Shown here piece after piece: positions 21,262-31,739 of a stretch of DNA of 64,000 bases. The notes beneath the pieces are model-generated. The model searched no databases, was not told the origin of the DNA, and worked only from the letters and a program-made list of their open reading frames with translations. The stretch is from positions 496,001 to 560,000 of the forward strand of contig NZ_BHVV01000008.1 in assembly GCF_003865015.1 (NCBI RefSeq), written 5' to 3'. The stretch's first letter is position 1, and each line of letters begins with the position of its first letter. This DNA is from Sulfurisoma sediminicola (GTDB taxonomy: Bacteria; Pseudomonadota; Gammaproteobacteria; Burkholderiales; Rhodocyclaceae). The position numbers and the translations under genes were made by a program.

Positions 21262-22668
21262 TCAGATGATTTCTCGGACGTCGGCGAAGTGGCCGGCGAT
21301 GGCGGCCGCGGCCGCCATCGCCGGACTGACCAGATGGGTACGGCCGCCATTGCCCTGGCGACCCTCGAAGTTGCGATTGGAGGTCGAGGCGCAACGCTCG
21401 CCCGGCTCGAGCCGGTCGGCGTTCATCGCCAGGCACATCGAGCAGCCGGGCTCGCGCCACTCGAAGCCGGCGGCAATGAAAATCCTGTCCAGGCCCTCGG
21501 CCTCGGCCTGGCGCTTGACCAGGCCCGAGCCCGGCACCACCAGTACGCGTCTGACGCTGTCGGCCTTGCGGCGACCCTTCGCCACCACCGCCGCCTCGCG
21601 CAGGTCCTCGATGCGCGAGTTGGTGCAGGAACCGATGAAAACCTGGTCGACCTTGATGTCCCGGATGTTGGTTCGCGGCGCCAGCCCCATGTACTGCAGC
21701 GCACGGGCCACGCCTTCGCGCTTGACCGTATCGGCGAAATCCTCCGGTGCCGGGACGCTGCCGCCGATGTCGGTGACCATCTCGGGCGAGGTGCCCCAGG
21801 TCACCTGCGGCCTGATGGCCGCCGCGTCGAGTTCGACCACGGCATCGAATCGAGCGCCAGGGTCCGACACCAGCGTACGCCAGTGAGCGACGGCGCGGTC
21901 CCACACCTCGCCGCTGGGCGAGAAGGGACGGCCTTTCAGGTATTCGATGGTCGTGTCGTCGGCGGCGACGAAGCCGACACGGGCGCCGGCCTCGATCGCC
22001 ATGTTGCAGACGGTCATGCGCCCTTCCATCGACAGCGCGCGGATCGCGCTGCCGCCGAACTCGACGGCATGGCCGGTACCGCCGGCCGTGCCGATCCTGC
22101 CGATGATCGCCAGCACGATGTCCTTCGCCGTCACGCCAGCGCCGACCGTTCCTTCGACGCGGACGAGCATGGACTTCATCTTCGTCTGCAGCAGGCACTG
22201 CGTCGCCAGCACATGCTCGACCTCGGAGGTGCCGATGCCGTGGGCGAGGCAGGCGAAGGCGCCGTGGGTCGAGGTATGGGAGTCGCCGCAGACCACGGTC
22301 ATGCCGGGCAGCGTCGCGCCGTTCTCGGGCCCGATCACATGGACGATGCCCTGTCGCGCATCCTTGAACGGAAAGAAGGCCAGCGCGCCGACCTCGCGGA
22401 TGTTGGCGTCGAGTGTCTCGACCTGCTGGCGCGACACCGGGTCCTCGATGCCGCGTTCCCAGTGGTCGGTCGGGGTGTTGTGATCGGCGGTGGCGACGAT
22501 GGACGACACGCGCCACGGCTTGCGCCCGGCGAGCTTCAGCCCCTCGAACGCCTGCGGGCTGGTGACTTCATGCACCAGGTGGCGATCGATGTAGAGCAAC
22601 GCCGTGCCGTCCGCTTCGGTGCGGACGACATGGTTTTCCCATAGCTTGTCGTAAAGCGTTTTCGGCAT
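21262..22668 (-). CDS. leuC: 3-isopropylmalate dehydratase large subunit
   Basis: Aconitase-family [4Fe-4S] enzyme converting 2- to 3-isopropylmalate. Cluster ligands are visible in the [10 protein letters not shown] segment and the GCSMC pair; the [20 protein letters not shown] segment is typical. The start at 22668 ([15 protein letters not shown]) gives the normal 468 residues. The upstream gene is an unrelated MFS transporter 41 bases away. Confidence 0.97.
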   Translation of the reverse strand: MPKTLYDKLWENHVVRTEADGTALLYIDRHLVHEVTSPQAFEGLKLAGRKPWRVSSIVATADHNTPTDHWERGIEDPVSRQQVETLDANIREVGALAFFPFKDARQGIVHVIGPENGATLPGMTVVCGDSHTSTHGAFACLAHGIGTSEVEHVLATQCLLQTKMKSMLVRVEGTVGAGVTAKDIVLAIIGRIGTAGGTGHAVEFGGSAIRALSMEGRMTVCNMAIEAGARVGFVAADDTTIEYLKGRPFSPSGEVWDRAVAHWRTLVSDPGARFDAVVELDAAAIRPQVTWGTSPEMVTDIGGSVPAPEDFADTVKREGVARALQYMGLAPRTNIRDIKVDQVFIGSCTNSRIEDLREAAVVAKGRRKADSVRRVLVVPGSGLVKRQAEAEGLDRIFIAAGFEWREPGCSMCLAMNADRLEPGERCASTSNRNFEGRQGNGGRTHLVSPAMAAAAAIAGHFADVREII

Positions 22669-22709
22669 GAAAAGCGGATCCAGCGGAGGTACGGCGGGGA
22701 AGTTGCGGA

Positions 22710-23870
22710 TTATCGCACAGGCCGCGTAGCCGGCGGCTCGTGCATGCCGCGCCACATCAGCAGCCAGCCGATGGCGGCGAAGCCGGCGCCGAGGGTGAAA
22801 GTCAGGGCCGGGCCGAGGCTTTCCCAGGTCTGGCCGGCGAGCAGTCCGCCGAGCATGCCGCCGGCGCCGAAGGAGATGCTGCCGTAGATCGCCTGCACCC
22901 GCGCCTGGTGCTGCGGCGCGAACCAGCGGTTGAGCATCGCCACGCCGCCGGCGTGGAAGGCACCGAACGTCGCGCCGTGCAGCAGTTGCGCCAGCAGCAA
23001 CAGCGGCAGCGAATCCACGGCCCAGCCGATCAGCAGGAAACGCACCACGGCCAGCGCAACGCTGACGAGCAGGATCGAGCGCAGCGAAAAAGCCCGCAGC
23101 AGGCGTGGCATGTAAATGAACACGAAGATCTCGGCGACGACGCCGAGCGACCACAAGGCGCCGACAAGCGTCTTGCCATAGCCGGCCCCGACGAGGTGGA
23201 TCGAATAGAAGAAATAGAAGGGGCCGTGCGCGGCCGACATGAAGAAGCAGGCGGCGAGGAAGGCCACCACGGCCGGACGCCGCAACTCGCGTCCGAGCGG
23301 AGCATGGACGGCGGGCATCGTATCGGGCGGAGACTCGCCGAGCAGCAGCGCAATGCCGAGAATTCCGGCCAACAGCGCCAGGCAGATCCACAGCAGCGCC
23401 GGCAGGCCAGTCGCATCGAGCAGCATGCCCGCCGCGGTAACCGCAATGATGAAGCCCACCGATCCCCACAAGCGGATGCGGCCGTAGCGATCCGGGTGAC
23501 CCTTGAGTTGAGCCAGTGTCAGCGCCTCGACCAGCGGCAGGGATGCGCTCCAGAAGAAGGCCATCACCGCCATGCCGAGGAAAAGTCCGGCGAAGTCACG
23601 AAAAAAGAAGAAGGTGCCAAAGCCGACCAGCGACAGCGCCGCCGACAGGCGGACGATGGCGACCTTGTGGCCGAGCCGGTCGGCCAGCCAGCCCCAGAGG
23701 TTGGGAGCGACCAGGCGCATCACCTGCATCAGCGACATCAGCACGCCGATGGCGAAAGCCGACTGGCCGAGCGACTGCAGGTAGAGCGTGAAATACGGCG
23801 CGAAGGCGCCGATGAAGGCGAAGTAGAAAAAATACCAGGCGGACAGCCGCCAGTACGGGGGGAAGCGCAT
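22710..23870 (-). CDS. MFS transporter, HcaT/PP-permease-like
   Basis: Twelve-helix major facilitator of about 386 residues. The N-terminal pattern ([22 protein letters not shown]), the LADRLGHK motif-A variant and the [11 protein letters not shown] block match the MFS_1-like group that includes 3-phenylpropionate transporter HcaT. The substrate cannot be inferred. The ATG at 23870 is preferred over an upstream in-frame TTG at 23897; neither has a strong ribosome site. Confidence 0.82.
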   Translation of the reverse strand: MRFPPYWRLSAWYFFYFAFIGAFAPYFTLYLQSLGQSAFAIGVLMSLMQVMRLVAPNLWGWLADRLGHKVAIVRLSAALSLVGFGTFFFFRDFAGLFLGMAVMAFFWSASLPLVEALTLAQLKGHPDRYGRIRLWGSVGFIIAVTAAGMLLDATGLPALLWICLALLAGILGIALLLGESPPDTMPAVHAPLGRELRRPAVVAFLAACFFMSAAHGPFYFFYSIHLVGAGYGKTLVGALWSLGVVAEIFVFIYMPRLLRAFSLRSILLVSVALAVVRFLLIGWAVDSLPLLLLAQLLHGATFGAFHAGGVAMLNRWFAPQHQARVQAIYGSISFGAGGMLGGLLAGQTWESLGPALTFTLGAGFAAIGWLLMWRGMHEPPATRPVR

Positions 23871-23886
23871 CGGCGGCGGAAGCAAA

Positions 23887-23906
23887 GGGGCGGCCAACCG
23901 CGCCCC
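23887..23906 (-). terminator. Possible hairpin terminator after the DUF465 gene
   Basis: On the minus strand GGGGCG and CGCCCC are separated by eight bases and followed by TTTGCTT. The T tract is weak, and the hairpin overlaps the alternative upstream TTG start of the MFS gene. Confidence 0.35.
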
Positions 23907-23918
23907 TTCGGGCGGGGC

Positions 23919-24179
23919 TTACTTGTGCTGCTGACCCGAGCGGAAGGCCAACAGGATGTGGTAGATCTCATCCTTGAGCTTGACGCGCTGTTTTTTCATG
24001 TCCTCGAGGGTGAAATCGGCGACCGGCATGTCGTGCGCTTCGAGATCCTCGACCTTGCCGGTGAGGCGATGGTAGGTACCGAAGAGGCGGGAGAAGTGGG
24101 CATTGCAACCCTTGAGGACGTCGATCGCGTCGCGCATTTCAGGGAAATCGGTGTACAGATCGTGGTGATCGACTTGCAT
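23919..24179 (-). CDS. DUF465/YdcH family small protein
   Basis: Eighty-six residues, highly charged and helical, with the family pattern of a paired helix region and the C-terminal LKKQRVKLKDEIYHIL-like block (here DMKKQRVKLKDEIYHILL). AAGGA lies 7-8 bases before the ATG. Function is unknown; members are small cytosolic coiled-coil proteins. It is alone between aroC and the MFS gene. Confidence 0.8.
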   Translation of the reverse strand: MQVDHHDLYTDFPEMRDAIDVLKGCNAHFSRLFGTYHRLTGKVEDLEAHDMPVADFTLEDMKKQRVKLKDEIYHILLAFRSGQQHK

Positions 24180-24218
24180 TGGAGTGTTCCTTCCAGCGAT
24201 GGATGTGATGGTCTGGGG

Positions 24219-25322
24219 CTATTTTAGCAGCCGTCCCGGAATCGGCGGCAGAGGGCAATGGACATCGGCGCACTGCGCGCGGTGACGCAGCGCGGCATCG
24301 ATCAGCACCAGCGCCAGCATCGCTTCGGCGATCGGCGTGGCGCGGATGCCGACACAGGGGTCGTGGCGGCCGTGGGTCTCGACCGTCACCGGACGGCCCT
24401 GCAGGTCGATCGAGCGCCGCGGCAGGCGGATGCTCGAAGTCGGCTTGATCGCGATGTTGACGACGACGTCCTGGCCGGTGGAGATGCCGCCGAGGATGCC
24501 GCCGGCATGGTTGCTCAGGAAGCCCTCCGGGGTCAGTTCGTCGCCGTGTTCGCTGCCGCGCTGCGCCACCGAGGCGAAGCCGGCGCCGACCTCGACGCCC
24601 TTCACGGCGTTGATGCCCATCATGGCGTGTGCGATGTCGGCGTCGAGCCGATCGTAGACGGGATCGCCCCAGCCCACCGGCGCGTTCTCGGCGACGACGG
24701 TGATTTTCGCCCCGACCGAGTCCCCGGCCTTGCGCAGCTCGTCCATGTACTGCTCGAGTTGCGGCACGATCCCTGCGTTGGGAACGAAGAAGGGATTGGC
24801 ATCGATGGCATGGGCATCGACGAAGGGAATCTCGATCGGGCCAAGCTGGCTCATCCAGCCGCGGATGGCTATGCCGTAGCGGCTCTGCAGCCATTTCCTC
24901 GCGATGGCGCCCGCGGCGACGCGCACCGCGGTCTCGCGCGCCGAGGAGCGGCCGCCGCCGCGGTAGTCGCGGATGCCGTATTTCTGCCAGTAGGTGTAGT
25001 CGGCATGCCCGGGGCGGAAGCTCTGGGCGATGTTGCCGTAATCCTTGCTGCGCTGGTCCTCGTTGCGGATCAGCAGGCCAATGGGCGTGCCGGTGGTCTT
25101 GCCCTCGAACACGCCCGAGAGAATTTCAACGGTATCGGACTCGCGGCGCTGCGTCACATGGCGCGAGGTGCCGGGCTTGCGCCGGTCGAGCTCGGCCTGG
25201 ATGTCGGCCTCGCACAGATCGAGACCGGGGGGGCAACCATCGACCACGCAGCCGATCGCCGGACCGTGCGATTCGCCGAACGAGGTCACGCGAAACAGCG
25301 TGCCGATGCTGTTGCCGGACAT
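24219..25322 (-). CDS. aroC: Chorismate synthase
   Basis: FMN-dependent last step of the shikimate pathway, EPSP to chorismate, feeding the trp genes seen earlier in the window. N-terminal [18 protein letters not shown], the [14 protein letters not shown] and [11 protein letters not shown] blocks and the late [18 protein letters not shown] signature are all intact. 367 residues, normal length. The divergent 118-base gap upstream must hold its promoter. Confidence 0.97.
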   Translation of the reverse strand: MSGNSIGTLFRVTSFGESHGPAIGCVVDGCPPGLDLCEADIQAELDRRKPGTSRHVTQRRESDTVEILSGVFEGKTTGTPIGLLIRNEDQRSKDYGNIAQSFRPGHADYTYWQKYGIRDYRGGGRSSARETAVRVAAGAIARKWLQSRYGIAIRGWMSQLGPIEIPFVDAHAIDANPFFVPNAGIVPQLEQYMDELRKAGDSVGAKITVVAENAPVGWGDPVYDRLDADIAHAMMGINAVKGVEVGAGFASVAQRGSEHGDELTPEGFLSNHAGGILGGISTGQDVVVNIAIKPTSSIRLPRRSIDLQGRPVTVETHGRHDPCVGIRATPIAEAMLALVLIDAALRHRAQCADVHCPLPPIPGRLLK

Positions 25323-25440
25323 GACAAATTACCTTGTTGGACTTTGGGGGCGCAGTTTAACATGGCCCAAAAAACGGCTTGGGCCGCCGCCTCGTCACAA
25401 GCGGCCGGAGCGAGAAGAACCGGAAAGCGGAGGGTTGTGC

Positions 25441-25851
25441 ATGAATCCCAGCAGACGCCGCACGCTTCAGGCCGCCTGTGGTGCCCTGTTGCTTTCCGTC
25501 GTGGCACATTCCCGCTCGGCCAGCGGCGAAACCCTGATTCGCATCAACGTTCCAGGTCCCGACGCGCTGCCCTTCCTGCCGATCGACCTAATCCCGGGAC
25601 TCAACTTCGACCGCGAAGTCGGCGTGCGTGACCAACCCGGCGGCATCCGCGCCATCGAGGACATGCTCGCCGGCAACGCCGATCTCGCCGCCCTGCTCAA
25701 GACTCTGCCGGGAATCTTCAGTCCGGACGCCCGCTTCAGCATCCCGCAGATCGGCGAGACCGATGTCTTCCTGCGCGCCGCGATGCCCGGCCTCAAGCTC
25801 ACCTCGGCCCACAGTCTGATCGATGCCCGCTGGGCCGGACAGCGCCAATGA
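25441..25851 (+). CDS. NMT1/ThiY-like substrate-binding protein, internally deleted remnant
   Basis: 136 residues with a Tat-like or Sec signal (MNPSRRRTLQAACGALLLSVV). A short N-lobe start of an NMT1-like periplasmic binding protein follows (RINVPGPDALPFLPIDL, then DQPGGIRAIEDMLAGNADLAAL). It jumps directly to what looks like the C-terminal end of such proteins (SIPQIGETDVFLRA, GLKLTSAHSLIDARWAG). Whole family members are about 300 or more residues, so the central lobe seems lost in frame. GGAGGG precedes the ATG, and the stop overlaps the next gene (ATGA). It may serve as, or be left over from, the sensor partner of the GGDEF/EAL protein. Confidence 0.65.
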   Translation: MNPSRRRTLQAACGALLLSVVAHSRSASGETLIRINVPGPDALPFLPIDLIPGLNFDREVGVRDQPGGIRAIEDMLAGNADLAALLKTLPGIFSPDARFSIPQIGETDVFLRAAMPGLKLTSAHSLIDARWAGQRQ

Positions 25852-28550
25852 GCGACATCCATGCGGGTTCCGCGCCCACGCCGCGACGACGCGTCACCAT
25901 CCGGCGCCAAGCGCTGCTGCGGCTGGTGGCGGTGATCGTCATCCTGGCCGTCGGCATCTCGCTGGTCGGCTACAACAGCTTCACCACCCGGCAGAACCGC
26001 GAGGTCGAGCAGAAGCAGTCCGTGACGCGGAGCTACTACGCCGAACTGCTGCCCAAAGTCGAGAGCGCCTGGCTGACCCAAGCGGAGCAGACGCGCAGCC
26101 GCATCGAATTCACCCGCATCCTCGAGGAGCCCGAGGCGATCCGCTGGGCCAAGCTCAACAGCTTCCTCACCGCGCAATGGGAATTTGTCGAGTTTTCCGA
26201 TCTCGTCATTCTCGACGGTGGCGGCAAGGTGATCTACCGCTTCGGCGCCGAGGCCCACAAGTTCGGCACAATCAACGAACTCGGCAAGAGCGGCTGGTAT
26301 TACTCGGCCGAACATCGCGAGCTCTACCGCGTCCTCGCCGTTCCACTCTGGCTCGGTGCCTCCGGCCAGGGAACGCTGGTGCTGTTCCGCCCGCTCAACA
26401 CCTCGACGCTCAAGGGCCTGCTGAGTCCCGAGCTCAGGCTCTACCTCGAGGCAGCCGGCAGCATCGTCGCCGGCTCGCACCCCGAGGCCGGCCTGACGAT
26501 CGACGCGCAACGCGAGGGCCTGATCCCGGGACAGCCGGCGGTGATTCAGATCCGGCTGCGCTGGCCACACGACAGCCCGCAGGCGCCGACGCTGATCGTG
26601 CGCCGCGACTTCATCGAAAGCATCCATGTCAGTGAGTTCATGTTGCGGCCGCTGGTCGCCATTACGATGGTTATCGTCATGCTCTGGCTCGGTCTCGGTC
26701 GCTGGCTCAGCCGCTCGGTCCGCCGCGTCGAATCGCTCGACGCGGCAACCGTGTCCTTCGCCGGCCAGGGCTCACCGGAACAGGCCGTGCCTCTGCTCGC
26801 CCCGGCGACCAGCCGCAACGACGAAATCGGCGACGTCGCCATGACGCTGGGCACGATGATGAGGCGGATCAGTGAACGCGAACGCGAACAGCGCGCCTAT
26901 CTCGACACTCTCTCCATGCTTGAGGAGGCCGTGGTCGAGCTCGACTGTTCCGGCCGCATCATCCGTGCCAGCCCCGGCTGGAACCGGCTGACCCACAGGT
27001 CGGAGTCGCTGGTCGGCCTGCCGATTACCCAATTCATCCACGGCGACGACGTCCAGACGATTCAACGCACCTGCACCGCCTTCCAGAAGGGCGAGAAGCT
27101 GCAGGCCGACCTGCGCCTGCGCCTGCGCAGCGACCTGAACCACGAGCAATGGGTCGAATGCCGCCTGGTTGCGCAGCCCGGAACGGACAATGCGCCAGCG
27201 GAAATCCGCGGTGTGCTGCGTGACATCACCCAGACCTACCTGCATGAGCAAAAGATTACCCACATGGCGCTGCACGACGCCCTGACCGATCTGCCCAACC
27301 GTGTGCTGCTCGAGGACCGCATCAAGATCGCGACCCGCATGGCCAGCCGCGCCGAACAGCGTGTAGCGGTCTGCTTCCTCGACCTCGATCACTTCAAGAA
27401 GATCAACGACAGCCTCGGCCACAAGGCCGGCGACCGTCTGCTGGTCGCCTTCGCCAACATCCTGCGCTCGCAGCTGCGGGCCGGTGACACCCTCGCGCGC
27501 TGGGGTGGCGACGAGTTCGTGTTGTTGCTGCCGGGCCTGGGTGGCGAGGAAGACGCCCGTCTGGTCACGCACAAGATCACCGGGGCCCTGAAGGCCCCGA
27601 TAAAGATCGAGGACGGCGAATACGCGATCACCTTCAGCATGGGTGTGGCCGTCTATCCCGACGATGCGCACGAGGTCGACAGCCTGCTGACCCATGCCGA
27701 CCGCGCCATGTTCTTCGCGAAAACCCAGGGACGCAACCAGACGTGCTTTTTCGGTGAAGTGTCGGACAAGAGCGGCGGCAAGCGCGAACTCTACATCCAG
27801 AACAAGCTGGTCGAGGCGGTCAGTGGCAGGCGCATCCAGGCGTGGTTCCAGCCCATCGTCAACGCCGACGACGGCGAGTGTCTCGTCGCCGAGGTGCTGG
27901 CGCGCTGGCACGATGCGGATTTCGGCTGGGTCAGCCCCGCCACTTTCATTCCCATCGCCGAAAGCACCGGCATGATCAACGAGCTGGGCCACCAGATCTG
28001 GCTGCAGGCGCTGCCGGCACTGGTGGCATGGCGCGAGCGCGGCCGCAACTTGCGCCTCGCGATCAACATATCGAAACGGCAGCTGTTCTCGCCGCGCGTG
28101 ACCGAGCAGCTGGTCGGCGAACTGGCGCTGGCCGGCCTTGCCCCGTCCGACATCGTGCTGGAGATCACCGAAAGCATCGCGCTGCTCGACGTCGCCAACG
28201 CCTCGGAGCGCCTTCACGGCCTGCATCGCATCGGCTTCCACATCGCCATCGACGACTTTGGCACCGGCTATTCCGCCCTGTCGCAACTGCACGAGATGCC
28301 GGTCAGCGAACTCAAGATCGACATTTCCTTCGTCCGCCGCCTGCACGAACCTGCCGGGCAATCGATGGCCCAGGCCATCATCCACCTGGCCAAGGCGCTC
28401 GCCATGACGACCGTCGCCGAGGGCGTCGAAGACGAGGTCACCGCAAGCAAGCTTCGCTCGATGGGGGTGGACCGCCTGCAGGGCGACCATTTCGCCAAGC
28501 CGATGCCCCGCGGCGAGTTCGAGAACTGGCTGTTCGGCGAACGCCATTGA
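25848..28550 (+). CDS. Membrane-bound sensor with PAS, GGDEF and EAL domains (c-di-GMP turnover)
   Basis: 900 residues. Two membrane helices (about 23-43 and 263-285) frame a periplasmic sensor region of some 220 residues. A linker/HAMP-like region, PAS (about 350-470), GGDEF and EAL follow. GGDEF is canonical at 553-557, with an RxxD inhibitory site (544-547) five residues before it. The EAL motif reads EVL (682-684), but the metal-binding Glu, NISKRQL, EITES, DDFGTGYS and the EGVEDE glutamate are kept. Both cyclase and phosphodiesterase activity are therefore possible. It is translationally coupled to the upstream binding-protein remnant. Confidence 0.92.
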   Translation: MSDIHAGSAPTPRRRVTIRRQALLRLVAVIVILAVGISLVGYNSFTTRQNREVEQKQSVTRSYYAELLPKVESAWLTQAEQTRSRIEFTRILEEPEAIRWAKLNSFLTAQWEFVEFSDLVILDGGGKVIYRFGAEAHKFGTINELGKSGWYYSAEHRELYRVLAVPLWLGASGQGTLVLFRPLNTSTLKGLLSPELRLYLEAAGSIVAGSHPEAGLTIDAQREGLIPGQPAVIQIRLRWPHDSPQAPTLIVRRDFIESIHVSEFMLRPLVAITMVIVMLWLGLGRWLSRSVRRVESLDAATVSFAGQGSPEQAVPLLAPATSRNDEIGDVAMTLGTMMRRISEREREQRAYLDTLSMLEEAVVELDCSGRIIRASPGWNRLTHRSESLVGLPITQFIHGDDVQTIQRTCTAFQKGEKLQADLRLRLRSDLNHEQWVECRLVAQPGTDNAPAEIRGVLRDITQTYLHEQKITHMALHDALTDLPNRVLLEDRIKIATRMASRAEQRVAVCFLDLDHFKKINDSLGHKAGDRLLVAFANILRSQLRAGDTLARWGGDEFVLLLPGLGGEEDARLVTHKITGALKAPIKIEDGEYAITFSMGVAVYPDDAHEVDSLLTHADRAMFFAKTQGRNQTCFFGEVSDKSGGKRELYIQNKLVEAVSGRRIQAWFQPIVNADDGECLVAEVLARWHDADFGWVSPATFIPIAESTGMINELGHQIWLQALPALVAWRERGRNLRLAINISKRQLFSPRVTEQLVGELALAGLAPSDIVLEITESIALLDVANASERLHGLHRIGFHIAIDDFGTGYSALSQLHEMPVSELKIDISFVRRLHEPAGQSMAQAIIHLAKALAMTTVAEGVEDEVTASKLRSMGVDRLQGDHFAKPMPRGEFENWLFGERH

Positions 28551-28563
28551 GGCGGCGTCGCTC

Positions 28564-28588
28564 GGCGTACCGCCAGCACCGACTTTTC
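28564..28588. repeat. Dispersed 25-bp repeat, copy 2
   Basis: GGCG-TAC-CGCC mini-hairpin followed by AGCACCGACTTTTC, located between two convergent stop codons (28550 and 28608). It differs from the copy at 4776 at two positions. Confidence 0.6.
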
Positions 28589-28607
28589 CCGGCGAGCGGA
28601 GTCGCGG

Positions 28608-30260
28608 CTACGGCCGCAGCGCGCGGCGCAGAATCTTGCCGACGGTGGTCTTCGGCAGCTCGCCGCGGAACTCGACCTGGTGGGGGATCTTGTAGCCGGT
28701 GAGGCTCACGCGGCAGTGGGCGATCAGGGCCTCGGCGGTCAGGGCGGGATCGCGTTTCACCACGAACAGCTTGACCACCTCGCCGGAATGCGCGTCGGGC
28801 ACGCCGACAGCCGCCACCTCGAGCACGCCGGGGTGCAAGGCAACCACGTCCTCCACCTCGTTGGGGTAGACGTTGAATCCCGAAACCAGGATGGTGTCCT
28901 TCTTGCGATCGACGAGGCGCACATAGCCCTTCTCGTCCATCACCGCGATGTCGCCGGTGCGCAGGAAACCGTCGACCGTCATCGCCAGTGCCGTTTCGTC
29001 CGGTCGTTGCCAGTAGCCACGCGTCACCTGCGGCCCGCGGACGCACAGCTCGCCGGCGATGCCGGGGGCGAGGTCGCTGCCGGCGTCGTCGCGGATCGTC
29101 ACGTCCGTCGACGGCAGCGGCAGGCCGATGCTACCGTTGTACTCGGGCAGATCGAGCGGGTTGATGGTCACCGCCGGCGACGCCTCCGTCAGCCCGTAGG
29201 CCTCGAGCAGCGCGCAGCCGGTGACCGCCTGCCAGCGCTCGGCAACGGCCCGCTGCACCGCCATGCCGCCGCCGAGGCAGACCTTGAGCGAGGAGAAATC
29301 GAGGCGGGAGAAATCCCGGTTGTTGAGCAGCGCGTTGAACAGGGTGTTGACGCCGGTGATGATGCTGAAGCGATGGCGGGCAAGTTCCCTGACGAAACCC
29401 CGGATGTCGCGTGGATTGGCGATCAGGACGTTGCTGGCGCCGATCCTGAAGAAGGCCAGGCTCACCGTGAGGGCGAAGATATGGAAAAGCGGCAACGCCG
29501 TGATGATGGTCTCTTCTCCCTCCTTGACCGAGCCGCGGATCCAGACGTGCGCCTGCTGCAGGTTGGCGAGGATGTTGCGGTGGCTGAGCATCGCCCCCTT
29601 GGCGACTCCGGTGGTGCCGCCGGTGTATTGGAGGAAGGCGATGTCATCGTGCCCGAGAGCGGGCAGCGTGAAGCGCGCCTTCGCGCCGCCGGCCAGCGCG
29701 GTGGTCCATGGCACGGCGCCCGGTAGCGTCCATGACGGCACCAGGCGCTTGACATGCCGTACCACGAAGTTAATCAGCGTGCCCCTGGCGAGTCCGAGCA
29801 TGTCGCCCAGGCCGGTGACGACGACGTGGCGGATCGCCGTGCGCGGCAGCGCGGCTTCAAGCACGTGGGCGAAGTTCTCCAGGATGACGATGGCCTCGGC
29901 ACCGCTGTCGGCGAGTTGGTACTCGAGTTCGCGCGCCGTGTACAGCGGATTGCAGTTGACCACCGTGCAGCCGGCGCGCAGCGCGCCGAACAGGCAGACC
30001 GGGTACTGCAGGATGTTCGGCAGCATCAGCGCCACGCGGCGGCCGCGGCCGAGCCCGAGGGATTGCAGGTAGGCGGCGAAGTCGCGCGACGCGCGGTCCA
30101 GCCGCTCGTAGCTGAGCGCCCTGCCCATGCTGAGATAGGCGCAACGCGACGCGTGCGCGGCGACGCAGCGCCCGAAAAGGTCGGCGAGCGAACGGAACTC
30201 GGCGGGATCCACCTCGGCGGGCACGCCCGCCGGGTAGCTGTTCAACCATATCCTGTTCAA
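28608..30260 (-). CDS. Long-chain acyl-CoA synthetase (FadD-like)
   Basis: ANL-superfamily ligase of 550 residues that adenylates a fatty acid and transfers it to CoA. AMP-binding signature [28 protein letters not shown], the [21 protein letters not shown] hinge region and the C-terminal catalytic-lysine region VGKILRR are all present. The sequence is closest in pattern to FadD, although medium-chain ligases share these motifs. The start [10 protein letters not shown] is typical. Confidence 0.9.
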   Translation of the reverse strand: MNRIWLNSYPAGVPAEVDPAEFRSLADLFGRCVAAHASRCAYLSMGRALSYERLDRASRDFAAYLQSLGLGRGRRVALMLPNILQYPVCLFGALRAGCTVVNCNPLYTARELEYQLADSGAEAIVILENFAHVLEAALPRTAIRHVVVTGLGDMLGLARGTLINFVVRHVKRLVPSWTLPGAVPWTTALAGGAKARFTLPALGHDDIAFLQYTGGTTGVAKGAMLSHRNILANLQQAHVWIRGSVKEGEETIITALPLFHIFALTVSLAFFRIGASNVLIANPRDIRGFVRELARHRFSIITGVNTLFNALLNNRDFSRLDFSSLKVCLGGGMAVQRAVAERWQAVTGCALLEAYGLTEASPAVTINPLDLPEYNGSIGLPLPSTDVTIRDDAGSDLAPGIAGELCVRGPQVTRGYWQRPDETALAMTVDGFLRTGDIAVMDEKGYVRLVDRKKDTILVSGFNVYPNEVEDVVALHPGVLEVAAVGVPDAHSGEVVKLFVVKRDPALTAEALIAHCRVSLTGYKIPHQVEFRGELPKTTVGKILRRALRP

Positions 30261-30305
30261 TGCGACACCGAGCCCCCCACCCGCATTCTCGCCCCCACGC
30301 CCATC

Positions 30306-30761
30306 TCAAGCCGTAGCGCGTTCCTCCGGCCACTCGCTGATGTAGGCCTTGAGCATCCGGTTCTCGAAGCCCTGGTCCTCGAGCACCGCCTTGGCGACGT
30401 CGTGGAAGGAGATCACGCCGAGCAGGGTGGCGCCGTCCATCACCGGCAGGTAGCGCATGTGCTTGTCGAGCATGATCCGGCGCAAGTCATCCACCTGCAT
30501 GCCGGGCTCGGCGGCAAGTGGGTCGCGCACCATGACGTCGGCAACGCGGACACTGCCCCAGGCGGCGCCGTTGTCATTGACCGCCTTGAGCACTTCGCGG
30601 AAGGTCAGCATGCCGACCATCCGCCCGGCATCGAAACACACCAGCGAACCGATATCCTGACCGGTCATGATGACGATGGCTTCGGAAAGCTTGTTGTCGG
30701 GAGATACCGTGTAGAGAACGGCGCCCTTGATGGCCAATATGTCGCGCGCTTGCATGTCCAC
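30306..30761 (-). CDS. Tandem CBS-domain protein
   Basis: 151 residues made of two CBS repeats: the first from about residue 5 (VSPDNKLSEAIVIMTGQDIGSLVCFD), the second from about 75 (MVRDPLAAEPGMQVDDLRRIM, LPVMDGATLLGVIS). Stand-alone CBS pairs usually bind adenosyl ligands and modulate partner proteins. No partner is evident, though the acyl-CoA ligase lies just downstream on the same strand. Confidence 0.87.
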   Translation of the reverse strand: MDMQARDILAIKGAVLYTVSPDNKLSEAIVIMTGQDIGSLVCFDAGRMVGMLTFREVLKAVNDNGAAWGSVRVADVMVRDPLAAEPGMQVDDLRRIMLDKHMRYLPVMDGATLLGVISFHDVAKAVLEDQGFENRMLKAYISEWPEERATA

Positions 30762-30877
30762 TCCTCCTTATAGGTTTGATGTGACGGACTGCAAGTCCAT
30801 GGTAGTCCAGGCACGGCCGCAATAAAAGAACTGTCGCGGGCAAAAAGCGCCCGCCACGCCTTGTGCGCCGCCGCAAT

Positions 30878-31201
30878 TCAGCGTTCGAGCAGCTTGAGCT
30901 TTTCCTTGACCTTGAGCCATTCGTCGGCGTCGGCCGGCGGCTCCTTGCGCTCGATGATCGCCGGCCATTGCTTGGCCAGCTCGGCGTTGAGCGCAGTGAA
31001 ATGCTGCTGCGCCGCCGGCACGTCGTCCTCGGCAAAGATCGCCTCCGCCGGGCATTCCGAGACGCATAGCGTACAGTCGATGCACTCGTCGGGATCGATC
31101 ACCAGGAAGTTCGGTCCCTCGCGAAAGCAGTCGACTGGGCAGACATCGACACAGTCGGTGTACTTGCACTTGATGCACGACTCGGTCACCACGTAGGTCA
31201 T
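30878..31201 (-). CDS. fdxA: Seven-iron (3Fe-4S/4Fe-4S) ferredoxin
   Basis: 107 residues, start [22 protein letters not shown]. The cysteine pattern CxxxxxxCxxxCP plus [12 protein letters not shown] fits one [3Fe-4S] and one [4Fe-4S] cluster, with the long C-terminal extension of FdxA-type ferredoxins. A soluble electron carrier; the partner is unknown. The gene is divergent from trx with a 191-base gap. The ATG at 31201 has AAGGA-like bases upstream. Confidence 0.92.
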   Translation of the reverse strand: MTYVVTESCIKCKYTDCVDVCPVDCFREGPNFLVIDPDECIDCTLCVSECPAEAIFAEDDVPAAQQHFTALNAELAKQWPAIIERKEPPADADEWLKVKEKLKLLER

Positions 31202-31392
31202 AAGGTGTTCCTTTCTGGAATCCAAATGAAGTATAGGCGGGGATTTTCAATTCCAGAAGGCGGCGAATTTTGCTAGGATGGGGGTCATGTCGCCCCGGCA
31301 TCGCGTCACCATCCGCGGCCACGATGCCCGAACCGCCTCGAGACGGCGCCCGCGACGCACCACTCCTTCCCCAATTCACGCTAGAGGAATTC

Positions 31393-31719
31393 ATGAGCGA
31401 ACATATCGTTTATGTCACCGATGCCACCTTCAAGAACGAAGTGCTGGAATCGGCCACCCCGGTCATCGTCGACTACTGGGCCGAATGGTGCGGCCCGTGC
31501 AAGATGATCGCGCCGATCCTCGACGAGGTTGCCCGCGAGTACGCCGGCAAGCTCAAGGTCGCCAAGCTCAACATCGACGAAAACCCGAAGACGCCGGGCG
31601 AGTACGGCATCCGCGGCATTCCGACGCTGATCCTGTTCAAGGGCGGCAACGTCGAGGCCACCAAGATCGGTGCCCTGTCGAAGTCGCAGCTCACCGCCTT
31701 CATTGACAGCAATCTCTGA
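31393..31719 (+). CDS. trxA: Thioredoxin 1
   Basis: Cytosolic disulfide reductase of 108 residues with the WCGPC active site, the conserved Asp ([13 protein letters not shown]), the cis-Pro in RGIPTLILF and no signal peptide. Start at 31393 ([10 protein letters not shown]) with AGAGGA upstream. It lies immediately upstream of rho, as in most proteobacteria. Confidence 0.96.
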   Translation: MSEHIVYVTDATFKNEVLESATPVIVDYWAEWCGPCKMIAPILDEVAREYAGKLKVAKLNIDENPKTPGEYGIRGIPTLILFKGGNVEATKIGALSKSQLTAFIDSNL

Positions 31720-31739
31720 TACCGCTACAGTCCGCGCCT

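Noticed and set aside
23870-23897. TTG start for the MFS transporter at 23897
   Set aside because: It overlaps a possible terminator hairpin and adds nine residues without a family match; the ATG at 23870 begins the conserved N-terminus.
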